This document shows, in pieces, positions 15,942-24,701 of a stretch of 64,000 nucleotides of DNA (positions are counted from its first letter, which is position 1; each line of letters starts with the position of its first letter). The stretch covers positions 62,001-126,000 of the forward strand of contig NZ_JACXAF010000008.1 of the NCBI RefSeq assembly GCF_014773395.1, given 5' to 3'. The DNA is from Neiella litorisoli (GTDB lineage: Bacteria > Pseudomonadota > Gammaproteobacteria > Enterobacterales > Neiellaceae). The position numbers and the translations under genes were made by a program. The notes beneath the pieces are model-generated. The model saw only the letters and a program-made list of their open reading frames with translations, had not been told where the DNA came from and made no database searches.

Positions 15942-18106
15942 GACAGAGCCTCATTCAAGACTTGTTGTTGCTTTTTCCTATCTTTCCATTTTTTGCGCTG
16001 CTCCACTTTCCTTGTTGGCGGGCTTTTGCTTTTCCAGTACTCAGCATTTGTATTTCGAGCTTTCATAGTCTCGGCAAACCCTATTAATTTAGAAGCTATT
16101 TCTGGAGAAACTCCCTCTTCGATAGCCTCATCTATAACGTTATGAAGCTCGTTCAACATACTCGGCAACTGGCCTAACTCAGCTTTTTGTAGACGAGTAT
16201 CAAATTCATGAATAGTTTTCGCGACTCCGGTCAAACTTGCATTAGACTTCTCAAGTTTGGACAACTCTCGAATAGCTGCTACTTCATCTAAAACTGATTG
16301 ATCATCACTCAATAATACATTCAACGAACCAGAACCAATATACTCTGGAGTGGTAAACTTATTTGATGAAAGGTTGATTCCCTTTCGAACAAACGGCTCC
16401 AACCTGCGTTTATGCCTCTTCGTTTCAACATAATTCGAATCAGATTTATTTAGAAGCATGTAGTCAAGATTCTTTGTTTTGATTTCGCTCAATGTAGCCA
16501 TACTTTTCAACAATGCCACTTGGCTAGACTCATGCCAAAGAGTCGTTGAGTAGCGCTCACTTTGCTTATTCATATATGCCTCAAACAACGCCACATATTG
16601 CTCCAAAGAGCAGTTACTTCCATTATTTGATAGCACCGAACCTGACTCCTCTTTAACTGATATTTTACAGATACCATAACCCAACGGCTTCCCAGCTCCT
16701 ATTTGATGTCTAGCAGCATCATCTCCGCCCCAAGTCAATGCCCAAATAATAGCCCCTAACTCTTCAGGTTTAAGATTATGAAAGCGTAGCTTCGATTTAA
16801 ATTTACTTGCAGGGGAAAGACATTCCAAATATTGTGTTTGCTTATCTGATCCACTTACATAATCGTATAGCTTTTGCTTTACAGGATAACGTTTCCACCC
16901 TCTAGCCTTCACATTTTCATTATTGTAATCAACGTAGCCTCTGCTATTCCCATGCTCCAAATATCCACCAATGAATTTTGCACTAGGGGTCAACAAAGTT
17001 ACCCTATGATCTTCTGCTCCATAATCATCTTCATTAATACAAAAAGCATCAGAAAATGAAATCCTTCCCTTGAGCGACAGTTCACCAACCACTTTCCTAG
17101 TTGTACCAAATATTAATTCTGCAAAATCGAAGACCGCATCATTTTGGCAGAACACTTGATTATTACGAACAGCTTTATTTATATCATATTGATAAAGCAC
17201 ATGAGGCATTTGAGAAAGTCCAATATGAAAAACCCCCTGTTCTTTTTGAAAGTAAAAAACGGGGATACCCGAGCTATCATTTGCATCGAGAAGAAAATCA
17301 TATGTCTCTTTAGATTCTTTAGTGTTTAGTGACTTTAAAAAACCTTCATAAACGTCATCCGAAATAGCAAAAGTTTGTTCACCAGGCTTATCAAAAACAT
17401 ATTGATCGCCATTTTTATTTTTGTGGTTGTACCCGACAAAAACTAGGCATCCATTATACTTTCCATGATCAATCAACTCTGATCCAACATGCTCTATAGG
17501 ATCACCGATTTTTTTGTCATAGCCTACCCAATAAAGCCTTGGCTGCTCGCTATCGATCAAGCTTGATTTATACCTTTTAGCAGCATATTCTCCCTGCCGA
17601 TCGGATATATAGAGATTTTTGTCTATACGCTTTAGGTATTTATTGACTTTATTCAAAGCAACTCGTTTATAGTCACACTTCTTTATCACCCAAGAATCTA
17701 AGCTCGTATCAAATTGCAACCATCCGGTATAGCACTCGGAGTCGGCTAAGAATTTCTCATATTCTGGTTGATCGGGTGTTCTATAAGAAAATAGCTTATT
17801 TTCGAACAAGCTCATTTTTCCGAAAGTGCTAACTTCAACGATGCTTCTTATTACTCCAGAAATACTTGATCCCGGTATAATTTTGCACTCATTGCCATTC
17901 TTGGGGGATTTCAACCAAGAAACTCGTCCGCTCTTACTATTAGAGCTTCCTACGCAAATATGGGATTCAGCTTCGATCTCAAGATCCAATACTCCGCTAA
18001 TACCGTCCTTGAAAGGATGATCATGACTAACAAGATGAGCCCAACTTGGCATATGTACCCAACTAGACAGAGGAATAAAGTTATAAGGAGCATGAACCAG
18101 GCTCAT
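15938..18106 (-). CDS. Large RAMP protein of the type III complex (TIGR03986-like, Cas7 with insertion)
   Basis: A 722-aa RAMP, likely one backbone segment of the crRNA-binding effector. The start (APYNFIPLSSWVHMP, then SHDHPFKDGISG) matches what I recall of the TIGR03986 CRISPR family. IIPGSSISGVIRS near residue 80 is the RAMP loop, and IGAGKPLGYGICKI near 475 is the G-rich RAMP strand. Large parts in between and after (about 110-400 and 500-722) are insertions with charged helices. In type III-Dv of Synechocystis a Cas7 with an insertion occupies a comparable place, and this may be its counterpart. Both ends overlap neighbours by 4 nt. Confidence 0.75.
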   Translation of the reverse strand: MSLVHAPYNFIPLSSWVHMPSWAHLVSHDHPFKDGISGVLDLEIEAESHICVGSSNSKSGRVSWLKSPKNGNECKIIPGSSISGVIRSIVEVSTFGKMSLFENKLFSYRTPDQPEYEKFLADSECYTGWLQFDTSLDSWVIKKCDYKRVALNKVNKYLKRIDKNLYISDRQGEYAAKRYKSSLIDSEQPRLYWVGYDKKIGDPIEHVGSELIDHGKYNGCLVFVGYNHKNKNGDQYVFDKPGEQTFAISDDVYEGFLKSLNTKESKETYDFLLDANDSSGIPVFYFQKEQGVFHIGLSQMPHVLYQYDINKAVRNNQVFCQNDAVFDFAELIFGTTRKVVGELSLKGRISFSDAFCINEDDYGAEDHRVTLLTPSAKFIGGYLEHGNSRGYVDYNNENVKARGWKRYPVKQKLYDYVSGSDKQTQYLECLSPASKFKSKLRFHNLKPEELGAIIWALTWGGDDAARHQIGAGKPLGYGICKISVKEESGSVLSNNGSNCSLEQYVALFEAYMNKQSERYSTTLWHESSQVALLKSMATLSEIKTKNLDYMLLNKSDSNYVETKRHKRRLEPFVRKGINLSSNKFTTPEYIGSGSLNVLLSDDQSVLDEVAAIRELSKLEKSNASLTGVAKTIHEFDTRLQKAELGQLPSMLNELHNVIDEAIEEGVSPEIASKLIGFAETMKARNTNAEYWKSKSPPTRKVEQRKKWKDRKKQQQVLNEALS

Positions 18107-18636
18107 TTGGCGTCCTCCATAAAACCAATAAACATTTCAACCCATGGGAACTGCCGACCTTCAGCCTGTTTAGCCAGTTCCGGAGTCTCAGCAAAGTGCT
18201 CACATCCATCACGCCACCAGTGGCGATACTGAGCTACAATTTGCGGCCCTCTTTTTTCACTTAATGGCGTCAAGTACTGCTGTTCATGAAACACATAGTC
18301 GTCACCCGCTTCAGCTTTAAGCTCCACCACCTGCCAACAGCTCTGATCAACGTGACGTACATGAATACTATGCACATCGCCAATAACTCCTTTACTCCAC
18401 TGCCCTTGAAGCAAAAATGGCTCGCCAGTTGGCAGCCCAATTCCTTGAGCTGAGGGTAACAAGTACCACCCATCGGTATGCTGGTCAGCGAAGTCGCGAA
18501 TGATAATCCACAGCTCACTTAGTTCATTAACCATGATTGTGTTTACGTTCAAGCTACCTGAATACAATTTTGGCAAGTAGACACCGCCAACCGCGTCGGC
18601 TCCTAAAGCATTTATTTGTTCAACATCAAAGCTCAT
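18103..18636 (-). CDS. Csx19-like small subunit of the type III-D complex
   Basis: A 177-aa acidic protein between two RAMP genes, overlapping both by 4 nt. It has no RAMP G-rich loop. Its place in the operon and its size match Csx19 (TIGR03984), a regular component of type III-D and III-Dv complexes. I see only loose sequence agreement (the ELWIIIRDFADQ helix and a Trp/Tyr-rich C-terminus, QYRHWWRDGCE), so the name rests mainly on context. It could instead be an unrelated locus-specific subunit. Confidence 0.5.
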   Translation of the reverse strand: MSFDVEQINALGADAVGGVYLPKLYSGSLNVNTIMVNELSELWIIIRDFADQHTDGWYLLPSAQGIGLPTGEPFLLQGQWSKGVIGDVHSIHVRHVDQSCWQVVELKAEAGDDYVFHEQQYLTPLSEKRGPQIVAQYRHWWRDGCEHFAETPELAKQAEGRQFPWVEMFIGFMEDAK

Positions 18637-20000
18637 GAGTCACCTCCTTGTAATTCGCCCATGCAGACAATGTTTCCATGAACATAGCTATGCCCCTTGC
18701 TTGCATAGGCGCCAAGCGCTAACCGGCCTTCGGCCAAATCGGCAAGTGTTAACTTCAAAGCGTTTTTAGTATCTTCATCGTCAGCAAATACGTTATCAAC
18801 TGCATAGATAGAGAACTCAATATCCGGCTGATAAATTACTTGTTCATTAAATAAAGCGCCATCTCGAACTCCACCCGTAAACCGATCAATGCTGTTGTGC
18901 TGGCGCACCTGTGTTTGTTCATAGTTCAGTTCAGCATCCTCAAAGAACAATAATCCGGCTTGGCCTGAATCAGGGCCGGAAACTGAACCTAACAGTCGGT
19001 CGAGAGCATCGGGTCGCGCCTGATCGAGCCACTCCGCATTTTCATCAACAAACTCGTTCTTGATACAGCGGTAATGAAATGCCATACGATGGGCCAATAT
19101 GCCTTTAATGGTTGACGCAGTTAAGGTTGCTTTAGGTGCGTTTATCTCCGCTCGTTGGCTATCTCCACTACCCAACCACTTTATGCAAACTTCACTGCCA
19201 CTAAAACGGTTTATGCTTGAACGATTCTTACCCGATAAATCGTAGTGCCCCGTGCCCGATATCCATCCAGATTCCGCTTTTAATGACGCTTTTACGATAG
19301 GCTTCACCTTGGTGTTAGGCACATAATCATAAGACTCGTCGTGCAACGACCCGTTAATTCTGCGATTAAGGTGGGCGTACGACGTTGCCGCATCTTCCGC
19401 CTTGAGGTTCCAATTGACCGTTTCGATAGCTTTGACGTCAAAGCAACCAAAGCCGTTGCGGGTTGTAGCGCCCAACCGCAATAGAGGGTGAGCCAACACG
19501 TCCAATAGCGCATGCCAAGCCTCACCAACTTTGTGTGCTTCTTGCAACACGAGATCAAAAGTAAAACGAGTACCTTTAGGCAACGCAACTTGGTCAAACT
19601 GAGCTTTGTCTTTGGCAACACCACGTTCATTGAGGGCTACTCTGTCTCGTTTAACAGGAGCTTTCTGAATCAGGCGGCTCAGCAGATCGTCCTGTTCGAT
19701 TTCAGCAGGAGATATGAGCCCTTGAATTGGTTGATTCAACTGATTGTGAACGCAACCAAAAGTAGCACTCACTTTAGAGCTTTCGTCTTTATTCCCAAAC
19801 CAATCAGAGTTTGAACTGTTACGTTCATAACAATGTCGAAGTGCACCAATCAAGCTTGTAGCTGGAATGATGGGTAACCCGTTAGCATCGCGAACAAGAT
19901 CGGCATCGAACCCCTTTGCTGTTTGCCCGCTATTGACTGCCAAGGGGCTTGTGGTCTCAATGCAAACCCGGGCGTGGTAGTAAAATGGCCGAGAGATCAT
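18633..20000 (-). CDS. Double Cas7 (Cas7-2x) RAMP protein
   Basis: A 455-aa protein with two Cas7-type RAMP domains. The first (1-200) has TAKGFDADLVRD, with an Asp in the loop that cleaves target RNA in Csm3, then PIIPATSLIGALRH and TTRNGFGCF. The second (about 225-450) has LTASTIKGILAH, FTGGVRDGALF and ends with GAYASKGHSYV. It supplies two consecutive backbone subunits of the effector complex. Cas7-2x fusions are a hallmark of type III-D/III-Dv. The ATG overlaps the csx10 stop (ATGA), and the stop overlaps the csx19-like start. Confidence 0.82.
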   Translation of the reverse strand: MISRPFYYHARVCIETTSPLAVNSGQTAKGFDADLVRDANGLPIIPATSLIGALRHCYERNSSNSDWFGNKDESSKVSATFGCVHNQLNQPIQGLISPAEIEQDDLLSRLIQKAPVKRDRVALNERGVAKDKAQFDQVALPKGTRFTFDLVLQEAHKVGEAWHALLDVLAHPLLRLGATTRNGFGCFDVKAIETVNWNLKAEDAATSYAHLNRRINGSLHDESYDYVPNTKVKPIVKASLKAESGWISGTGHYDLSGKNRSSINRFSGSEVCIKWLGSGDSQRAEINAPKATLTASTIKGILAHRMAFHYRCIKNEFVDENAEWLDQARPDALDRLLGSVSGPDSGQAGLLFFEDAELNYEQTQVRQHNSIDRFTGGVRDGALFNEQVIYQPDIEFSIYAVDNVFADDEDTKNALKLTLADLAEGRLALGAYASKGHSYVHGNIVCMGELQGGDS

Positions 20001-21604
20001 AAGCTAGCCCCCATTAGTTCTGAGTTGAACCATTGCTTCTTTTGAGCCAGCTCGGCGATTTGAATCAAAGCATTGGCTCGCTCCTGGTCATCGAACTCTT
20101 CCAATTCCTTCTTTAAAAATTGATTTAGGGGGGTCGGTCGGTTGTGACAATCCGGCGCCATGATCACCCATTCTGGATTATTACTATTTTGTCCATCAGA
20201 GGTTTTTCCGTCCGGCTTACAGACACCACCACTTTCAAACAATGGCTCAATTGAAGCGCCACGACCTGCCTGGATTGCCCAATCTTGTAACCGACTCCAT
20301 TGCGTTTTGCTCGGGCCGTACGAGTCTGACGGATCAACAACGCTATAACGTCGCGCCAACTGAATGTGCTTAAAGATTGCCTCGTTAAATTGATGGTATT
20401 TGTCTTCCATAGTGGCAAGTTGATCTCGCTGCTCAACTTGCCCCAGCAACCAAGCTTGCAGTTGGCTATTGACTGTAATCTTTGCCGTCAAATCATTTGG
20501 TTTTTGAACGGCAATGCCTGAGACTAAAACGTCCTTAAACAAGGCCGCTGTCGGCAACGAGTGCTGTGTAGTCAATACTGCCGGGTTTACAACAAGTTGA
20601 CCTAACCCTTGACTTTGATACAAGCCAAGACCAGATGCCAACAACTGTTTGTCTTGTTCTGTAAGCGCGCAGTTGGCAAACGAATAGGTAAGCACGGAAC
20701 CTGCACCAATAACTTCTCGAGTTGTTTCGTAACCGCCACGATGAGCATTAAATGGCGTATAGCTTCGAGCGCGAATGAAGCTCTTTTCAAGCACAAGCTC
20801 ACCAGCTGACAATCCAATTTGTTTGCCACTTGGAGTAAGAGTGGAAATGCCAGACGTATCGCAAACGTAACAATCACTGACCAGCCATAGAGTCAATTCT
20901 GAATGATCAAATGACATCGAATCGGACTCATCGAGCTCATGATACTGAATCGACACTCGGCCAAACTCTGCTCCTCTGCTGCGACCTAATCTCAATCGAC
21001 CAGACAAAGCTGATAGCAAGATCGTACGCAATTGCTCGGGCACATCATCAGCTATATTGATCGTTGCCAAAAAGTATTGCTTACTCGCCAAAGATTCATA
21101 ATTGAACAACTGACTAGTAGCAGCTACGCCTGTTTGGGGGTTAATGGCGGTCTTCGTCACTTTGTTTTTGCGAACATCGACAACACGCCCATCAGCTCCT
21201 AAAAAACCGGTTCGCAATTGCTTCGGTTGCGCAGATTCATCGGGCTTAGTGTGCATCATGTTGTACACCGCTGCCGCGTTTAATATCTGGTTGCCAGCAT
21301 TCGTTACGGTTAAATCGTCGTACTTTCCACGATGTAGAGCCAGTGGCACAGGTAAGGCTCGTTGCCAACGTCCATTTAATTCATAAGCTGGATAACCGTT
21401 GCCAAATTGCACGGCGCCACTAAAAAACAGTTGCCAGATTAGCTCATCTCGATTGCTATCTAATTGAGGAATAATCGCGCTAGCCATAGCTCCAAGCAAC
21501 GCACTTCCGGGAATGTAATCTAGGCTTTGGTGATCAATTTCTGTCGCACTTGTCGCACTCAGAATGACATCATCATCTAAGCGGATCAGTAATCCATACT
21601 TCAT
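19997..21604 (-). CDS. csx10: Csx10-type Cas5 RAMP protein with probable C-terminal Cas11-like domain
   Basis: A 535-aa protein from the ATG at 21604, with AGGA 6 nt upstream; a TTG two codons earlier is less likely. The N-terminus (YIPGSALLGAMASAI) and the Csx10 pattern mark it as the Cas5-equivalent of type III-D, which holds the crRNA 5' tag. GRLRLGRSRGAEFGRV is the G-rich RAMP loop. The last 190 residues, after GLGQLVVNP, are mostly helical (e.g. QWSRLQDWAIQAG) and could be the Cas11 small subunit, since no separate csm2/cmr5-like gene is present. It follows the single Cas7 gene by 11 nt and overlaps the Cas7-2x start. Confidence 0.78.
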   Translation of the reverse strand: MKYGLLIRLDDDVILSATSATEIDHQSLDYIPGSALLGAMASAIIPQLDSNRDELIWQLFFSGAVQFGNGYPAYELNGRWQRALPVPLALHRGKYDDLTVTNAGNQILNAAAVYNMMHTKPDESAQPKQLRTGFLGADGRVVDVRKNKVTKTAINPQTGVAATSQLFNYESLASKQYFLATINIADDVPEQLRTILLSALSGRLRLGRSRGAEFGRVSIQYHELDESDSMSFDHSELTLWLVSDCYVCDTSGISTLTPSGKQIGLSAGELVLEKSFIRARSYTPFNAHRGGYETTREVIGAGSVLTYSFANCALTEQDKQLLASGLGLYQSQGLGQLVVNPAVLTTQHSLPTAALFKDVLVSGIAVQKPNDLTAKITVNSQLQAWLLGQVEQRDQLATMEDKYHQFNEAIFKHIQLARRYSVVDPSDSYGPSKTQWSRLQDWAIQAGRGASIEPLFESGGVCKPDGKTSDGQNSNNPEWVIMAPDCHNRPTPLNQFLKKELEEFDDQERANALIQIAELAQKKQWFNSELMGASL

Positions 21605-21615
21605 GCTCAATCCTT

Positions 21616-22248
21616 TTATTGTTTTTCAAAGGTAACGACTACATCGCCAAAACCACGATTCCGAAATGCTCCTAACTGTCGAATCAGTGGCAAGCATTTT
21701 TCCAGCCATTGACTTGCCGTATTGACAACACGGTTGTAATCAAGCTCCTGCAACAACTCATTGGTTGGACTTGGGTTAAAGCTCAATTCGGCATACAACG
21801 TCAGTGGAATAACCGCTTCAAGACTTCGCAACGACATGTTTTTCGCACAACCTTTGTCGTCGATTTGGGTTTGCGAGTAGTTCAAGTACAAGAGCTTGTC
21901 ATTGTCATTAGCAGCAAATAGCGCTTTGTCCGCGGCACTTAGGCTTGCGGAACTAATCGTCATGCAACCTTGCCCGTTTGCCGCTTGGTCGGGAATACCG
22001 CACAACAATTCAGCAATTGTTGATCGCTGTTCAGTTGCTTGTTCGATACCGGCTCTCTCGTCGAACCAGCCGAAACAATCCGCTTGAGCAAGAGCATCAC
22101 GCAATATGCCTTTCAGAGTTTTACCTGGGACTATCGGTAATTGATTGTCATCCTTGTTTACTAATAAATCCGCGAACGCTCCTGCAGATAAGCCACTGCC
22201 AACGTGCCACGGCGATAGAAACTCAAGCTTTAATAGATACGTACTCAT
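21616..22248 (-). CDS. Single-domain Cas7 (Csm3-like) RAMP protein
   Basis: A 210-aa Csm3-like subunit that lines the crRNA and cuts bound target RNA. LSPWHVGSGLSAGAFADLLV places an Asp in the loop used for cleavage in Csm3. LPIVPGKTLKGILRDAL is the typical RAMP helix-loop, and GAFRNRGFGDVVV closes the domain with the G-rich loop. The length is typical of the family. The start overlaps the cas10 stop by 4 nt. In the III-Dv fusion protein Cas7, Cas5 and Cas11 are one chain; here Cas7 is still separate from Csx10. Confidence 0.82.
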   Translation of the reverse strand: MSTYLLKLEFLSPWHVGSGLSAGAFADLLVNKDDNQLPIVPGKTLKGILRDALAQADCFGWFDERAGIEQATEQRSTIAELLCGIPDQAANGQGCMTISSASLSAADKALFAANDNDKLLYLNYSQTQIDDKGCAKNMSLRSLEAVIPLTLYAELSFNPSPTNELLQELDYNRVVNTASQWLEKCLPLIRQLGAFRNRGFGDVVVTFEKQ

Positions 22249-24068
22249 GCGCCCATCTCCTCAGCTTTGCGTTCTTTCGATTGTTGCACATCGGCCGCAA
22301 TGCTTGGTTGAGAGATCTGTTCGACATGATTGACCATCAACACATCAGCCACGGGGGAAGCTCGATATTGTTTATCTGTATCTGTGAGGGGCAACTTTTC
22401 GCTAACAAGCAATAGCGTTCGGTCACATGACACACCAGTTAATTCATCAAACAAGCGGCACCAGTCTTTAAGATCGCCGCTATTGGTTGTATCGGCTTTT
22501 CTATAGAGCTCATCAATGCGAGCTAACTGCCCTTTTAGTTCAACCAATGATTGAGTGGCTATCAGGGTATATAGTTGTCGAAGCTTGGTCGGGGTAAACG
22601 GCATATCATAAGCTTTTTGCTTATGAAGAAAGCCAATACAAGCGCGTAGCTGGTCGATGGTTGGCAAATCTGTAACCGGCTCAGTAACTGAATAAGCTGG
22701 CATTGATAGTTGCCAGCTTTCTTGCTCACTAACTTCGACTTCAACACTTAGTTTTCGCAACGATGATAGCGACTCAATACCCCCACCTTGAAGTCGATAT
22801 AAACTCAACACGGAGGGTGATATCGGTCGTTTCTCTTTGCAATCATGCGCCCATTTTTTCGCTTGCCGACATAGCGCTTCAGCTAAGTCATGTGCATGCA
22901 TAAACGGCTTTTTAGGTGATTGGTAGAGTATACCGCCACCGGCTGTCAGCTTTGTTAAGTGTTTAAGCTCATTAGAGCTTTTGGGTAATACAGTGTTCAG
23001 ATCAGAAAGAAATTTTTTAGACTCTTGTTCAAAGGCTTGAATGAATGAGTAACTAAATTCCAATGCTAAATCAGCACGAATAATCAGGGTTAAATCATCC
23101 CCACCTAGCACTAGTGGCCGAGCTGGCAACACGCGCTTATCACCTTGCACCTGAGCATGCTTTGACAGCACATCAACAGTGGCTTTTGCTGCAGCCTGTT
23201 GAGTGGCAATTTTCAAACCATCAGAGAATGTACGAAACACCCGAAGATACTTCGCAGGATGATCTTTCACTGAGTTTTTTAAATCGCGCAGCAGTTGACC
23301 TAAGCCGTTGCCGTCAATATGAACCAACGCAACCAAGCTTTCATCTTTAATAAAGGGAAATAGTACATCGGCATCACCAGTTCGGCCTTGTTTTGTCTCG
23401 TCTATTTCAGTGCGCTCAAAATGAAGTGGCCAAGCATAGCTTTTATCAGTACAAAATTTGTCAGTGAGGGTCGATTCATCGCCTGTTTTTAAATATCGAA
23501 TATATTGGCGTTTCAACTCGGTCGCTTTGTCGACTACTTCATCTTTTTTAATCAAGTTTGGCCCCACATTGACCGCGGGCTGACCAGTCCGCGAACAACG
23601 CTTGACTAATGGTGATGATTGCAACTGCTTGGCTGCCAACATATTTCGGTTTTCGAGTAACCTTTCGGTTCCTGCAGAAATAGCCTCGTACACATTCGGC
23701 TTGTTTTCGACAATAACATCTATAAATTCTGCGCCGGGGAACAAGCGAGCGACGAACAGCGTCCAACGTTGTCGTAATATTCTGATGTTGTCCACTTCAG
23801 AACTGGCGGCAACTAGATAAAATGCTCCACCAGCTTTGCGAGCGAAGTAGACTTCATTGGCACTAATAGAGGGCTCTTCAAGCGGAAGGTCTTTGGTTTT
23901 CTTACCTTGCTCAACTAATCCGACACTAGCTAAGTGAGCATCAAGCGGGCTTTCGGTGAGTTTGTCGAGCAAATCACTAGCGGCCACCATATCTTTCAGT
24001 TTGCCACCAGCGAATAGATAGTTTTGAACGGATTTGACTTCAAATAAGTACGCACAAAGCATAAGCAC
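22245..24068 (-). CDS. cas10: Cas10, cyclic oligoadenylate synthase subunit of the type III complex
   Basis: Large subunit of the interference complex. When the complex binds target RNA, Cas10 makes cyclic oligoadenylates that switch on CARF proteins. The 607-aa product starts directly with the first palm domain (FEVKSVQNYLFAGGKLKD). I see no HD nuclease domain, so ssDNA cleavage is probably absent. The second palm has HIDGNGLGQLL (250-260) and the intact cyclase motif GGDD (322-325). The start is a GTG with AAGGA about 4 nt upstream, and an ATG two codons later is an alternative. It is the first gene of an eight-gene operon whose other members follow with 4-nt overlaps or short gaps. Confidence 0.92.
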   Translation of the reverse strand: MLMLCAYLFEVKSVQNYLFAGGKLKDMVAASDLLDKLTESPLDAHLASVGLVEQGKKTKDLPLEEPSISANEVYFARKAGGAFYLVAASSEVDNIRILRQRWTLFVARLFPGAEFIDVIVENKPNVYEAISAGTERLLENRNMLAAKQLQSSPLVKRCSRTGQPAVNVGPNLIKKDEVVDKATELKRQYIRYLKTGDESTLTDKFCTDKSYAWPLHFERTEIDETKQGRTGDADVLFPFIKDESLVALVHIDGNGLGQLLRDLKNSVKDHPAKYLRVFRTFSDGLKIATQQAAAKATVDVLSKHAQVQGDKRVLPARPLVLGGDDLTLIIRADLALEFSYSFIQAFEQESKKFLSDLNTVLPKSSNELKHLTKLTAGGGILYQSPKKPFMHAHDLAEALCRQAKKWAHDCKEKRPISPSVLSLYRLQGGGIESLSSLRKLSVEVEVSEQESWQLSMPAYSVTEPVTDLPTIDQLRACIGFLHKQKAYDMPFTPTKLRQLYTLIATQSLVELKGQLARIDELYRKADTTNSGDLKDWCRLFDELTGVSCDRTLLLVSEKLPLTDTDKQYRASPVADVLMVNHVEQISQPSIAADVQQSKERKAEEMGA

Positions 24069-24289
24069 CGAATCCTTTTGGTTAATGACATCATGTCAAT
24101 AAAACCAAACTTAACAAACTCATAAAGTTAGACACAAGAACATATCGCCATACGTTTTGATCCAACAACGTGTAGAGTAACTTTGCATCAATTTCTGGGC
24201 TTGGGGTATTGGCAAGATTGTGAACAGGTCACTTGCTTCAAAGTTGCATAAGATCTGGCTTACCCTTTGATATCTGTTGGAGAGTCGCG

Positions 24290-24616
24290 ATGAGCGGCCA
24301 ATCTCTGTTGGTGAGCCTGAAGGCCATGGATTCCTCAATCGAACATTTTTGGAGTGATGCAGGTAAATTAGTAAACCAATATGGTGGGGTTTTAATTAAC
24401 GATGAGTTCTGGGTAATCGAAGCAGAATGGTTGTTTCAGGCCTATCACTTAGCAGGCACAAACAAACCTGAATTTGTATTCCTTGGTCTTCAAGCCAACA
24501 ATAAGCGTGCTTTCAGTTTGCTTTCTTCGAGTGAGCACTGCCCTAAATTTTTGATTGAAATGGCGAATGCCATGTTAGAGGCCAAACAAAGAAGGCAGCA
24601 AAGCCGATCGTCCTAA
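24290..24616 (+). CDS. Hypothetical protein between cas10 and the CRISPR array
   Basis: A 108-aa soluble protein from the ATG at 24290, with GGAGAG upstream at 24279-24284. It is on the plus strand, opposite to all neighbouring cas genes. No domain is recognised. The segment LINDEFWVIEAEWLFQAYHLA is Trp/Phe-rich and the C-terminus is basic (KQRRQQSRSS). A short inverted repeat (GTTTGT/ACAAAC) follows the stop. Its location between cas10 and the array suggests a regulator or accessory of the locus. Confidence 0.6.
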   Translation: MSGQSLLVSLKAMDSSIEHFWSDAGKLVNQYGGVLINDEFWVIEAEWLFQAYHLAGTNKPEFVFLGLQANNKRAFSLLSSSEHCPKFLIEMANAMLEAKQRRQQSRSS

Positions 24617-24701
24617 GTTTGTCGAACAACAAACACTTACAACTTATCAAGTCCTAAGCCCCTATCCTTCCGTGGCTTGGCCACTTCAACACTCACCGCT
24701 C

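Noticed and set aside
22245-24068. HD nuclease domain in Cas10
   Set aside because: The protein starts directly with the first palm domain and has no N-terminal His-Asp pair in a helical domain.
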